64,000 bases of DNA from Bacteroidota bacterium. GTDB taxonomy: Bacteria > Bacteroidota > Rhodothermia > Rhodothermales > Bin80. Of this stretch, positions 26,749 through 36,335 are shown one piece after another. Position 1 is the stretch's first letter; each line of letters begins with the position of its first letter. The notes beneath the pieces are model-generated. The model worked only from the letters and a program-made list of their open reading frames with translations, made no database searches and was not told the DNA's origin. The translations under genes were made by a program, and so were the position numbers. The stretch is from contig JAPOUL010000057.1 in the NCBI GenBank assembly GCA_026708685.1, positions 1 to 64,000 of the forward strand. The letters are read 5' to 3'.

Positions 26749-27477
26749 ATGAATTACAAAGAAGTGAGAGTTTTGGTCACTGGTGGTAGCCGTGGCATTG
26801 GACGGGCCATCGTTGAGGCCTTCGCGGAACATGGTGCAAGGGTTGCCTTCACCTACAGAAGCAGTACAGAGGAGGCAGAAGCATTGAAGATGCGGGTCAA
26901 TGGATTGTCTTTTCAGTGTGATGCTGCGGATTTTCAGAGTGCTGAGCAAACGGTAAATGAGATTGTTGAGCAATGGGGGGGATTGGATGTTTTAGTGAAT
27001 AACGCTGGGATTACCCGTGATGGTCTTGTTATGCGCATGAGTGAATCTGATTGGGACTTGGTCCTTAATACCAACCTCAAGGGTGCTTTTAATTACAGCA
27101 GGGCAGCCAGTCGTGCCATGGCACGCCAGCGTTTTGGGCGTATCATTAATATTTCTTCTGTGATTGCAGATTCAGGCAACTTTGGACAAGCCAATTATGC
27201 TGCCTCAAAATCGGGCATGGTGGGTCTTTCAAAAAGTTTAGCTAAGGAGTTAGCTACTCGCGGAGTGACGGTTAATGTCATTGCACCTGGCTATGTCGAA
27301 ACCGACATGACCGATGCCATCCATGAAAAGATCAAAGAGAAAATCATCAAATCGATTCCAGTTCAGCGCACTGCCACCCCCGATGAGATTGCATCGTCCG
27401 TCCTGTTTTTGGCCTCCAAGGAAGCGTCCTATATTACTGGGCAGATTCTCGGGGTTGATGGCGGCCTATCTATGTAG
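26749..27477 (+). CDS. fabG: 3-oxoacyl-ACP reductase
   Basis: FabG (242 aa) is an NADPH-dependent short-chain dehydrogenase of fatty acid elongation. Visible are the VTGGSRGIGRAI nucleotide-binding loop, VNNAGITRD, the catalytic Ser in INISSVIA, and YAASKSGMVG with the Tyr-Lys pair. It is 10 nt downstream of fabD. Genes for ACP and FabF, which commonly follow fabG, are not here. Confidence 0.96.
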   Translation: MNYKEVRVLVTGGSRGIGRAIVEAFAEHGARVAFTYRSSTEEAEALKMRVNGLSFQCDAADFQSAEQTVNEIVEQWGGLDVLVNNAGITRDGLVMRMSESDWDLVLNTNLKGAFNYSRAASRAMARQRFGRIINISSVIADSGNFGQANYAASKSGMVGLSKSLAKELATRGVTVNVIAPGYVETDMTDAIHEKIKEKIIKSIPVQRTATPDEIASSVLFLASKEASYITGQILGVDGGLSM

Positions 27478-27479
27478 TT

Positions 27480-28952
27480 GTGAGCAAGCCTTTTACTACA
27501 AATCTGGATTTTTCATCGCGTGCCCAGCAAGTCAGTAGCGAGTCTGAGGCTGAGCGTACCTTTGCGACGGATCATTCTGAAATGGAGGTAGCGACTCCAG
27601 ACTCGCTTGGCACTAGAGCTAGATCTGCATTTGAAAAGAGCGGTTGGCCAGGACTCATGCCCGTGCAGGCCAGCTCCATTCCGTGGATGGTATCAGGAGA
27701 TGATTTAATTGTTCAATCTCGTACGGGCTCTGGCAAGACGGGTGCCTTTCTATTGCCTCTTTTTGATCTTTTAGATGTCAATCTTCCAGCAGCTCAAGCA
27801 CTGGTTTTAACGCCAACTAGGGAGTTGGCTGGCCAGATCAACGATGAGTTCAAGCGAATCAACCCACTTCCAGAAAAGATTCGAAGTGTACTGGTGTATG
27901 GCGGGGTAGGATATAAACGGCAATCAGACGGACTGAAGAGAGGGGATCAGATCATCATTGGTACACCTGGCAGGATCCTGGACCATTTGGAGCGGGGTAC
28001 ATTCAATCTTTCAAAGCTCAAGTCTCTCATCCTTGATGAAGCCGATGAGATGCTTTCCATGGGCTTCTATCCTGCGATGGTGTCCTTGAAGTCCTTTCTG
28101 CCAGCGAAGCGGCAGTCTTGTATGTTCAGTGCAACCATGCCTCCCAAAGTGCGACATTTGGGTAAGGAGTTTTTGTCCGATCCTCGGTTTTTAGGGTTGA
28201 GTGCAGATGGGATAGGCGTGGCTACCATCCATCACCGTTATTCCATAGTGATGGATCCCATGGATCGTGCTCGCGGGCTGTCCAGATTACTTGAATTTGA
28301 AAATCCTGATTCAGCCATTATTTTCACGAATACCCGCAGAGATGTTTCTTTTCTTTCGGACTTTCTTCGAAATTACGGATTTCAGGTAGGAGCCATGAGC
28401 GGGGATTTTTCACAGGGGGCTCGTGAGAGAGTCATGGATCGATTGAGAAAGGGGAGCATCCGTCTTCTTATCGCAACCGACGTCGCGGCTCGTGGGATTG
28501 ACATTTCGGAGCTGAGTCATGTCATTCAGTATGATGTTCCCTTGGAGCCTGAGCTGTATATTCACCGTACTGGCCGAACTGCTCGTGCAGGCAAGGCTGG
28601 TGTGGCCATCACGCTTGCCAGTTGGGAAGAGGAATCCAAGCTAAAAGCCATTGCACACAGATATGATATTGACATGGAAAAACGACCATTACCTGAACCT
28701 GAAGAAGTAGCCGTCCGCACTTCTGATCGAATTACCGTTGTGTTGGAACAACAATTACGGGGCAAAACCAATCTTGAGCGGGAACGTCTGTCTCAGTTCG
28801 TGCCTATGGTAAAAACTTTGGCCGAGGAAGAACCCGAGTTGATCGCCATGCTCGTTGATGAGCTCAATCAGACACGCATGAACCCCCAAAAGCAGCAACA
28901 ACCCAACCAGCAACCGAAGCGCAAGCAACACAGGCATCGCAAGCGTAGATAG
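27480..28952 (+). CDS. DEAD-box RNA helicase
   Basis: This 490-aa helicase starts with GTG two bases after the fabG stop, so it is likely coupled to the fab set. Motifs appear in order: Q motif region (PVQASSIPWM), RTGSGKTGAF (I), PTRELAG (Ia), TPGRILDHLE (Ib), LDEADEML (II), FSATMP (III), IIFTNTRRDV (IV), LLIATDVAARGIDI (V) and HRTGRTARAGK (VI). The C-terminus ends in a Gln/Lys/Arg-rich tail that probably binds RNA. It resembles DeaD/CsdA-type helicases of ribosome assembly and cold adaptation; the exact member is not resolved. Confidence 0.93.
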   Translation: MSKPFTTNLDFSSRAQQVSSESEAERTFATDHSEMEVATPDSLGTRARSAFEKSGWPGLMPVQASSIPWMVSGDDLIVQSRTGSGKTGAFLLPLFDLLDVNLPAAQALVLTPTRELAGQINDEFKRINPLPEKIRSVLVYGGVGYKRQSDGLKRGDQIIIGTPGRILDHLERGTFNLSKLKSLILDEADEMLSMGFYPAMVSLKSFLPAKRQSCMFSATMPPKVRHLGKEFLSDPRFLGLSADGIGVATIHHRYSIVMDPMDRARGLSRLLEFENPDSAIIFTNTRRDVSFLSDFLRNYGFQVGAMSGDFSQGARERVMDRLRKGSIRLLIATDVAARGIDISELSHVIQYDVPLEPELYIHRTGRTARAGKAGVAITLASWEEESKLKAIAHRYDIDMEKRPLPEPEEVAVRTSDRITVVLEQQLRGKTNLERERLSQFVPMVKTLAEEEPELIAMLVDELNQTRMNPQKQQQPNQQPKRKQHRHRKRR

Positions 28953-28990
28953 CCGGTATTCAGGTCATTCTGATCCAGTTGCTACTAGGG

Positions 28991-29029
28991 TACCCTGATC
29001 ATCTCTGGCAGGCATATTTTGTCAGGGTA
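28991..29029. terminator. Inverted repeat between convergent genes
   Basis: TACCCTGA at 28991-28998 pairs with TCAGGGTA at 29022-29029 across a 23-nt loop, between the ends of the DEAD-box helicase gene and mcrC. It could terminate transcription from both sides, but neither strand has a clean T tract after the stem. Confidence 0.35.
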
Positions 29030-29060
29030 GGGAATTCAACTCAGAGAACGGGTGATCCTA

Positions 29061-30137
29061 CTATCTTTTATTTTCGGCTCTGTTATTGAGCAACTCAATC
29101 AGGTTCTTTTCAATGATTTTCCAGTTCTGTGATAAATCAATAGAGCACACGCGGAACTGTTTATCCGAAAGTTGAAACCGGTAGTCAAATACCTCGTCAA
29201 CTGCTGCATAAAGGAGCCAAGTCTCTTGTTGATGATCCGCCACTGCATGATCCTCTACCCAGTTCATGGCATAGGCATAAATTTGATACAAATTTTCTGA
29301 GCGAACCTTTGAATCACTATCACGATGCCGCGGTTCGGCTAATGGTTTTTGATAAAATTTCGTGTCAATGATGATGGTGTGCTCTGGTGACGTTAAGACG
29401 ATGTCAGTTTTCATGATTGGAAGATGGGGGTTGTCCGTTTCGTGTTCATTTTTTTCCAGCCAATCAATGTGGGGCGAACTCACTTCGCAAGAAGTATGGT
29501 GTTCACTGAACTTTTTCACAAACGTTTCAAAGAGTTTTCCCATCTGGTCTTCTTCAAAGTCCCAAAACGTGACAGGCCCTTTGTTTTCATTCATTAATTG
29601 ATGCTCAAAAATGAAGCGGCAGATATCAATTAGAAACCGATAGAACCGATTGTTTCGATGGATTCGTACGCTTCGAAAGAGATTGGATGAGAGAGATACA
29701 TCCGATACTCCGACGAACTTTTTATACAAGCGAGCACATTGTTGTTTGTGCTCCGTGCTGACCGACTCAACCCAGGTTAAATTCCTCATCGTTGCCTTAA
29801 GAATCTGATTCTGAGGAATATCATAGCTCAGTTCATCAAAGGAACAATTCGTCTTGCCATTATGAAGCAGGAAACGTTTCAAGGTTGGTTCAAAATTCAA
29901 CTTTCCTTTGATTCCCCTGATGTCTTCCTGAATTACGACATAATCACGATCCAGCCCGCGGGAGAGTAGACGAGTGGTACCTTGATTGAGGACTTTGGCA
30001 AACAGATCAAGTAAGCCATTGTAATTTTCTGTTCCAACCCCAATCGTTTCGGCCTCGTTGATATAGTCCCAAGCATAACTGAGCAGATAGTAGATATTCT
30101 GAACTGGAATGCTCAACTCAGTAGGTTTTTTCGCCAT
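29061..30137 (-). CDS. mcrC: McrC-type 5-methylcytosine restriction nuclease subunit
   Basis: This 358-aa protein has the McrC family layout. An N-terminal region (IPVQNIYYLLSYAWDYINE, RGLDRDYVVIQEDIRGIKGK) contacts McrB, and a C-terminal PD-(D/E)xK nuclease domain has the acidic Asp of MKTDIVLTSPE and the DTKFYQ strand. Together with McrB it forms a type IV restriction enzyme that cuts modified, usually methylated, foreign DNA. Its start overlaps the 3' end of mcrB by 25 nt, so translation is coupled. Confidence 0.92.
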   Translation of the reverse strand: MAKKPTELSIPVQNIYYLLSYAWDYINEAETIGVGTENYNGLLDLFAKVLNQGTTRLLSRGLDRDYVVIQEDIRGIKGKLNFEPTLKRFLLHNGKTNCSFDELSYDIPQNQILKATMRNLTWVESVSTEHKQQCARLYKKFVGVSDVSLSSNLFRSVRIHRNNRFYRFLIDICRFIFEHQLMNENKGPVTFWDFEEDQMGKLFETFVKKFSEHHTSCEVSSPHIDWLEKNEHETDNPHLPIMKTDIVLTSPEHTIIIDTKFYQKPLAEPRHRDSDSKVRSENLYQIYAYAMNWVEDHAVADHQQETWLLYAAVDEVFDYRFQLSDKQFRVCSIDLSQNWKIIEKNLIELLNNRAENKR

Positions 30138-32371
30138 TGGTCTACCTTTTTAGAATCCTCAAACCAGTATTCCGAAAGAAGTGGTTCAATCTCTTGTTGA
30201 ATCACAGCCTCATACCACGACATGTCAAGAACTTCTAAGTCTCCTTCAGGACAGAAATAGCTGTGCCCAATTTCAAATCCTGGTCCAAGATGTTGAACAT
30301 CTTCCCGAATCGCTTGATTGAGTTTAGAGAGCCGAGAGGTAATGATCTTGACGAGTTTGTTGTCAACCTGTTTGGTATCTGTGAGATATTTCTTGAATTT
30401 TTCAGAATGGTAAGCTGGCTTGAGGGAATGGAATGCAAATCGCCGTCGTAGTGCATAGTCTACAATAGCAAGCGATCGGTCTGCAGTATTCATCATCCCG
30501 ATAAAAAAGAGATTCGGCGGGATATAGAAGGGATCGGACGAGTAGGTCAGGCGTACTGCCTCTTGATGACTTCGTTTGTCTGCTTCAATGAGCATCATGA
30601 CTTCACCAAAGATCTTACTGAGATTTCCTCGATTGATCTCGTCAATGATGAAGACATACTGTTGATCTGGATCTTCTTCTGCCTTTTTACAGAACGAGTA
30701 GAAGACACCATTACGTAGTTTAAACTCACCCCCTTCACTGGGGCGAAATCCTTGGATAAAGTCTTCATAAGCATAGCTTTGGTGGAACTGGATCATCTGC
30801 ACCCTATCGGGTGCTATCTCTCCGATTGCACAATAAGCCAGTCGCCTTGCAATAAAGGTTTTCCCAACTCCAGGTGGCCCCTGTAACACAATATTCTTTT
30901 TTCGTTTCAAAGAGTCAAGGATTCCATGAAAGTCTGATTTACCAATGAAAAGATTCTTCAGTGCATTTTCACAGATGTCAGGCCGAGAGGTGTCTGGATA
31001 CATGTTTCTATAAAGAAACATGAGCCATTTCTTCCAGTCGCTGGCATGGGTCAGCACTTTTGCAGCTACCCTTCCAATACCGATAAATACATCTTCGGGG
31101 AAACTACGGGATATCCATTTGACTTGGCGTATATGTTTGAATTCGGATTGAGAGTCATCAAATTCATAATCAGAGTCAACCACTCCATGGGCAATGACAG
31201 TTTTTCCGTTTTCCATGACAATGATACGATCCCCTGGCATCAATCCCTTTCCAAACTCAAAACATGCAAGAGTATGGTTATTAGGGTTTTTTGAAAAGCC
31301 GGGTTTCTTGCTGAGTTGTTCATGGATATCGTCTTTTTCTTTAAATAAACGGATATCACCCAGATCGTAGTTGATGGCTATGAATCCTTGATCACTGAGA
31401 TCAACTTTTCCATAAGTCCCACAAGTAAACAGCCACACTCTTGCCGCCCCTAAATGCTTTTTGTACCACTCACTGGCCTCTTTCCATGTAGGGTGTGGAG
31501 GGGTCCAAATCTTTACATAAGGCTCATCATGGAAGTCAAAGTCGGTGGGAAGACCTTCTTCCTTGATGAGCTGTTTCCGACGGGACAGTAATGATTTATC
31601 GACCAAAAAGGGGTCATCGTACTTGTCTGCAGATACACTGTTGTGAAAGTGAGTATTAAATGATCTGCAAATTTCTTGCTTCTGACTAGTTGATGAAATA
31701 GGTTCAAAGTTCCCAGGAAAAAGAAGATAAAGTAGAATATGTCGGAGTTGGCGATTTCTGCTGTCCTCCTGTTGATCCAGCCATTGAGCAAATTCCCAAG
31801 GATCAGAGAGAAGAGATTTTGTTTCGGTATCGGGTAACTGCTTCCATGAGTGAATCGCTTCACTAAAAAATAAAAGCTCTTTCCAACGAAGAGTTTTGTA
31901 TGCAATACCTGTACGTCCAAGACCAGTATTTAGAGACAGAGAGAGGTCAAAAGAGCTCGGAAAAGATTCGCCAGACCATTCCCATACCTTACGAATATCT
32001 TCTTCTTTTTTCTTTTGGGAGATTTTGGTAGGGTACAGATGCATGACCCACAGCATTTCGGAGGCCAACTGCTTGACCTCAGGAGGAGGAATCTTGGGTT
32101 CTGGATCAGGTCCCCGTTCCCCGATAAACAGTATTTCGGAGATCAACTGCTTGGCCTCAGGAGGGGGATCATTCAACTGTTTCTTCAATTTTTTTATGAA
32201 AGAAAGCTTAGGAGTATAGATCAAAAATCTGAGACAGATAACAAGTGAATGTGCATTTTCAGGAGTCCACAAGTTTTTGTCAGAGAACACAGAGCCATTG
32301 TCTGCTAGGCATTGTTTACGCCAGAGAGCTGCCGCTTGTAGAGCAGGATGATCAAGGGAAGGTATGGGCAT
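30113..32371 (-). CDS. mcrB: McrB-type GTPase with EVE-like domain
   Basis: The 752-aa protein has three parts. An N-terminal helical region of about 300 residues matches no domain I know and contains an internal near-duplication (PPPEAKQLISEILFI and PPPEVKQLASEML). A middle part (about 310-440, ARVWLFTCGTYGK then DRIIVMENGKTVIAHGVVD) resembles an EVE-type modified-base reader. The C-terminal AAA+ motor has Walker A QGPPGVGKT (near 497-505), FIIDEINRGN (Walker B) and the GTP-specific MNTADRS (near 627). McrB recognises modified DNA, hydrolyses GTP and translocates with McrC. It lies directly upstream of mcrC on the same strand. Confidence 0.92.
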   Translation of the reverse strand: MPIPSLDHPALQAAALWRKQCLADNGSVFSDKNLWTPENAHSLVICLRFLIYTPKLSFIKKLKKQLNDPPPEAKQLISEILFIGERGPDPEPKIPPPEVKQLASEMLWVMHLYPTKISQKKKEEDIRKVWEWSGESFPSSFDLSLSLNTGLGRTGIAYKTLRWKELLFFSEAIHSWKQLPDTETKSLLSDPWEFAQWLDQQEDSRNRQLRHILLYLLFPGNFEPISSTSQKQEICRSFNTHFHNSVSADKYDDPFLVDKSLLSRRKQLIKEEGLPTDFDFHDEPYVKIWTPPHPTWKEASEWYKKHLGAARVWLFTCGTYGKVDLSDQGFIAINYDLGDIRLFKEKDDIHEQLSKKPGFSKNPNNHTLACFEFGKGLMPGDRIIVMENGKTVIAHGVVDSDYEFDDSQSEFKHIRQVKWISRSFPEDVFIGIGRVAAKVLTHASDWKKWLMFLYRNMYPDTSRPDICENALKNLFIGKSDFHGILDSLKRKKNIVLQGPPGVGKTFIARRLAYCAIGEIAPDRVQMIQFHQSYAYEDFIQGFRPSEGGEFKLRNGVFYSFCKKAEEDPDQQYVFIIDEINRGNLSKIFGEVMMLIEADKRSHQEAVRLTYSSDPFYIPPNLFFIGMMNTADRSLAIVDYALRRRFAFHSLKPAYHSEKFKKYLTDTKQVDNKLVKIITSRLSKLNQAIREDVQHLGPGFEIGHSYFCPEGDLEVLDMSWYEAVIQQEIEPLLSEYWFEDSKKVDQWRKNLLS

Positions 32372-32957
32372 AATTAAATTTGGAAAAGATCAGTAATTAA
32401 ATAATCAACGGATTCCTTGGTTTTCAAGAAATGGTGTTGAATTGTGATTGTGTTGGCAAGCCATTTGACAATTCAAGTGACACAATCTAAACACTAAACG
32501 AATAGGGAATGTTGCCGACAGAATAAATTTAGAGTAAGGTGAACGACAGCGTCAAGAAGTACTCGGTAGGAGCGTCTAGAATTCATTACATTGTCCAAGA
32601 GATTGAGTTACCGAAAAAAAGTTCAACGACAACTTGTAGTTGAACGTAGATACAAGTGATTCAAGATAATATGGATTAGAACGAGGTAATTTGAAGTCGG
32701 TGTGGATGATTTCAATTCAATATAGTTCACGTATTAGGCAAAAAATCTTGCTCAGAAAGGGCTACCCCCATTTTTGTATTGAACAAAGTTCAAGCAAAAC
32801 ACACATTCAGAAGTTGATCATGAAGTGTTATAGACATAGTGGACTTGCATGATGATAAGGGGACACCCGAAGTATCATCATTTATATTGACAGATGAAAG
32901 TTAAGTCTCTTCAAGTGCCATAAGGAGCAACTAAAGGCACTGATAGAAAACATCATG
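32372..32957. other. Long AT-rich intergenic region
   Basis: About 585 nt between the mcrB start and the tRNA pair hold no ORF or RNA gene I can support. The mcrB promoter presumably lies next to 32372. This may be spacer left by insertion of the restriction locus. Confidence 0.4.
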
Positions 32958-33032
32958 TGGGCGGTGAGGGATTTGAACCCCCGGCCTCCTGCTTGTAAGG
33001 CAGGCGCTCTAAACCAACTGAGCTAACCGCCC
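32958..33032 (-). tRNA. tRNA-Val (UAC)
   Basis: The gene has acceptor stem GGGCGGT/ACCGCCC, anticodon stem CCTGC/GCAGG with loop CTTACAA (anticodon TAC) and T arm GGGTTCAAATCCC. CCA is not encoded. It is 2 nt from tRNA-Gly on the same strand. Confidence 0.95.
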
Positions 33033-33034
33033 AG

Positions 33035-33107
33035 AGCGGGAAACGGGAATCGAACCCGCGACCTTCAGCTTGGGAAGCTGACGCTCTACCGATTGAGCTA
33101 TTCCCGC
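33035..33107 (-). tRNA. tRNA-Gly (CCC)
   Basis: The acceptor stem is GCGGGAA/TTCCCGC, the anticodon stem TCAGC/GCTGA with loop TTCCCAA (anticodon CCC), and the T arm carries GGGTTCGATTCCC. CCA is not encoded. It is probably cotranscribed with tRNA-Val, which lies 2 nt downstream. Confidence 0.94.
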
Positions 33108-33239
33108 AAAGGAAGCAAACTACTGATAAAGTGCGTAAAAGGTAAATATACGGTTTATTGATAACTGTGTTACCACTTAGAGGTGTTAGATTCTTCGTAA
33201 TCAAGCACTTTTTGATCCGATTCAACCAAATTTTCAGTA

Positions 33240-33395
33240 ATGAAACGCACATACCAGCCCAGTCGACGAAAACGGCGTAACAAACACGGGTTTCGTTCAC
33301 GAATGGCCGACAAGGATGGTCGTAATGTACTGTCTCGCCGCCGCCGCAAAGGACGTAAGAGCCTTACAGTAAGCGACCGCTATATTGGTAAATAG
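33240..33395 (+). CDS. rpmH: 50S ribosomal protein L34
   Basis: This 51-aa basic protein starts [20 protein letters not shown] and continues [13 protein letters not shown], the complete L34 sequence type. It lies 3 nt before rnpA, the universal rpmH-rnpA pair that is usually next to the replication origin. Confidence 0.97.
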   Translation: MKRTYQPSRRKRRNKHGFRSRMADKDGRNVLSRRRRKGRKSLTVSDRYIGK

Positions 33396-33398
33396 TAT

Positions 33399-33809
33399 AT
33401 GACGATTGTTGCGGGGCAACGCTTTCCGCGTTCAATGCGACTCAAGCGTCGCCGCTTGATTGCACCACTGTTCAAGCGTAATGATACAACGACGAAGTCG
33501 CTGTCCAAAGGATGCATTCGTATTCTCTACCGTTTTGTTCATCGTGACATGACAGGAGTGGACTCCCCCATTCAGGTGGGCTTCGCCCCCGGCAAGTGTA
33601 AGAATGCAGTTGAACGTAATCGACGTAAACGGCAGATGCGTGAACTATGGAGACGGAATCAACACATTGTGAATCTCCAATCTATTTCTGCTACCTCAAC
33701 ACTGACTCTCATGGTTCTTACATCTAAACATTCTGGGACCAGAGATCTCGAAAATGACTTCATACAGGGGATGCACCTCTTGCATCAATCAATAAATAAA
33801 GGGTACTAA
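33399..33809 (+). CDS. rnpA: Ribonuclease P protein component
   Basis: This 136-aa protein is the protein subunit of RNase P, which trims the 5' end of precursor tRNAs. The RNR motif region is present as NAVERNRRKRQMRELWR. The start ATG lies 3 nt after rpmH; an internal Met13 is an alternative start. The next gene, yidC, begins with GTG 3 nt after the stop. No yidD gene lies between them. Confidence 0.92.
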   Translation: MTIVAGQRFPRSMRLKRRRLIAPLFKRNDTTTKSLSKGCIRILYRFVHRDMTGVDSPIQVGFAPGKCKNAVERNRRKRQMRELWRRNQHIVNLQSISATSTLTLMVLTSKHSGTRDLENDFIQGMHLLHQSINKGY

Positions 33810-33812
33810 CCC

Positions 33813-35594
33813 GTGGATCGAAATACAGTTGTCGGAGTAATCCTCATTACAGGTATCATGATCGTTTGGATGATGATGATGCCTCCTCCCCAAGTTGATG
33901 AACCGGTGGAACCGTTGCCTCAGCAGCAACCCGCAGAAGAGCAGGTGGGTGCACCACCTGCTACTGAATTCGAGATACCTGCGGATGTAGAACCAGTCAA
34001 TCTTGCTCCTGCTCGCACCGCCCGTAACATCGTAGTGGAAACAGACCTCTACTCCGCACATCTGTCGGACATGGGTGCGACACTAACCTCTTTTGAGCTA
34101 AAAAAATACTTCAAGTATGATCAAATCAGCAGGGTTCAGATCATTGATAGCACAACCTCAGGAGCCATCAGCATCGGTTTTCAATCGCTTGGGGCCCGAA
34201 ACATTGATACTCGAACCATTTTCTTTGTCCAGCGTGATTCCACGGATACAATAGATGCAACCACGAATCCAGCAACCGTCATCTTTGATGCCGCGATCGA
34301 ATCTGGCAGGCTACAGCTCACATATACTTTCACGCCTGGGGTGTACGAGATAGGACTGGCGATTGCTCACTACAATTCGGCTGGTTTTCAGACGGCAGAA
34401 GGGTATGAATTAGCGTGGAATGGTGCGATTCCATTTAGTGAAGATGTAGACTACAGAAAAGAGGAAGTCAATACAGTTGGTGCATATGCCCGTAGCGGCA
34501 ATGATGTGGAGGGCATTAACCTGCAAAGAGAAGAATTTGCTGATCAAACACTACGAGGCAATATCTCTTGGATTGGTGTTAAGAACAAGTATTTTGGAGC
34601 GGTGGTTTTGGCGGATGATCCAGTGAGAGAGGCTGAATTAATTGGAGAGCGCTTTGGGGATGTAGATGATCCAGAGGTGGAAGTTGACTTTAGAGCCAGT
34701 ATGTTTGTTGGCCAGCCAGATGAGTCTCCAGATACCTTCCGTCTGTATTTGGGGCCCCTTGAATATCGGAATATCAGCGGTTACGATGGTGTCTATGGAA
34801 TGGTGGACTATGGATGGGATGCGTTTGAATGGATGACACGTCCCCTTGCCATTGCTGTATTTATTCCAACATTTGGTTTCCTAAGTAGCATCATTGATAG
34901 TTATGGTTTGGTGATCATTGTCTTTTGTCTGTTGATCAAGATCGTTCTGCTACCATTGACCCTCAGTTCCTACAAGAGTATGGCGAAGATGCGGGAATTA
35001 CAGCCGAAGATGATGGAAATCAAAGAAAAATACGCTGACAACCCGCAGAAACAGCAACAAGCCACGATCAAGATGTATCGGGAGTCAGGTACGAATCCTC
35101 TTGGAGCATGCATGCCGATGCTATTGCAATACCCCATCATCATTGCATTATGGCAGTTTTTACAACAGTCTATTGAAATTAGACAGCAGGGATTCCTGTG
35201 GGCACCAGATCTTTCGGCACCAGATGTCATCTTGAATCTTCCCTTTACGATACCTTTCTATGGTGATTTTGTAGCTGGATTCACTATTCTCATGGGCTTA
35301 TCTATGATTCTTCAAATGCGTTTGCAGGCGACCCCTGCGTCGGGTCCACAGGCGAAGATCTTTATGTACATGATGCCAGCCATGATTTTCGTGATCTTTA
35401 ACCGATTGCCGTCTGGGCTGAGTTTATATTATTTCTGCTACAATGTATTTTCCGCTGTTTCACAGCAGTTTATTAACAGATCCATGAAGAAAAAATCAGA
35501 AGAAAAAACTGCTTCCGTCAAAAAGCCTAGTGGAACCAAGCCTGTGAAAAGTGCAGTACAGAAAAAGCCGCGGTCAAGCAATAAACGCAAGTAG
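33813..35594 (+). CDS. yidC: Membrane protein insertase YidC
   Basis: This 593-aa insertase starts with GTG. It has an N-terminal membrane anchor (VVGVILITGIMIVWMMM), a proline/glutamine-rich linker, a large periplasmic beta domain (about residues 60-340), and the conserved five-helix core from about residue 345 onward (LPLTLSSYKSMAKMRELQPK, then NPLGACMPMLLQYPIIIALW). The C-terminus is a lysine-rich tail. YidC inserts and folds inner-membrane proteins alone or with SecYEG. It closes the rpmH-rnpA-yidC set. Confidence 0.97.
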   Translation: MDRNTVVGVILITGIMIVWMMMMPPPQVDEPVEPLPQQQPAEEQVGAPPATEFEIPADVEPVNLAPARTARNIVVETDLYSAHLSDMGATLTSFELKKYFKYDQISRVQIIDSTTSGAISIGFQSLGARNIDTRTIFFVQRDSTDTIDATTNPATVIFDAAIESGRLQLTYTFTPGVYEIGLAIAHYNSAGFQTAEGYELAWNGAIPFSEDVDYRKEEVNTVGAYARSGNDVEGINLQREEFADQTLRGNISWIGVKNKYFGAVVLADDPVREAELIGERFGDVDDPEVEVDFRASMFVGQPDESPDTFRLYLGPLEYRNISGYDGVYGMVDYGWDAFEWMTRPLAIAVFIPTFGFLSSIIDSYGLVIIVFCLLIKIVLLPLTLSSYKSMAKMRELQPKMMEIKEKYADNPQKQQQATIKMYRESGTNPLGACMPMLLQYPIIIALWQFLQQSIEIRQQGFLWAPDLSAPDVILNLPFTIPFYGDFVAGFTILMGLSMILQMRLQATPASGPQAKIFMYMMPAMIFVIFNRLPSGLSLYYFCYNVFSAVSQQFINRSMKKKSEEKTASVKKPSGTKPVKSAVQKKPRSSNKRK

Positions 35595-35636
35595 AAAGAT
35601 TCTCGGATCTTAGAGATCTATATAGAAGGAGTGTAT

Positions 35637-36335
35637 TCAATGGGTGGCATAGGCGAGTGCATCCTCAACCCCTGCAAGAGCAATTCCATACCCTGCAGCT
35701 ATATCTCTCAGCGATTCTCCCCCCTCAGATCTCTCTTGCACGATCTCAACGGTTATTCCAGTCCCAGTGATTGAGGGTTGCCCAAACCGTATTCAAGGGT
35801 CTATTTTGATACTCCTCTTCTCTTTTTGGTCTTTAATCCAAGGATATAGTACATCTGGTAAACTCCCATCGTTGAATTCAAACCTGTTGATATATTCTCC
35901 AATTAAATCAAGGAATGCTGATTGTCCAATACGGGTCTCAATCAGTAAAATATCTTGGGCATGTTTGAAGTATTCATCAGATCCAATGCAGATCCCATAA
36001 TCAATGAGTGGATAGGAGATGTTCAAATTTTCTCGGAGATAATCGGAAGCTTCGCGTATCTTGGAGAGGGGAATTCCAAGGCTTTTTCTCATATAATTGA
36101 TTGCAAAGGCTTCTGAGAGTTGAAGAAAATTCAGTGTTTGATCGGAATGAGTATTTGATATCAAAGATCCCCGCGTCTGGTTGTTGATCCAAGAATACAG
36201 GGTAGAATAAGGTATTCTAAGTATCTGGGAGACACCTTGACAGGAGTATAATGGAAACTCCCGAGGATGAACACCTCCATAAATTGACTTGGTGTTATTA
36301 AAAACGAGTAGTAAGTTAACCGATATGGTGTACAC
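35637..36335 (-). pseudogene. DUF433-type antitoxin/regulator broken by an in-frame TGA
   Basis: The minus-strand reading frame has a MerR-like helix-turn-helix region near the N-terminus (VSQILRIPYSTLYSWINNQ) and a C-terminal DUF433 domain. It is cut by one TGA at 35795-35793. Past the TGA the same frame continues for 51 codons as good DUF433 sequence (IRFGQPSITGTGITVEIVQE, then DIAAGYGIALAGVEDALAY) to a TGA at 35639-35637. DUF433 members usually read DPRIRFG at this point, so a CGA-to-TGA change fits. DUF433 proteins are often antitoxins with a PIN-like DUF5615 toxin; no such partner is adjacent. The upstream 180-aa product would keep the helix-turn-helix. Confidence 0.75.
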
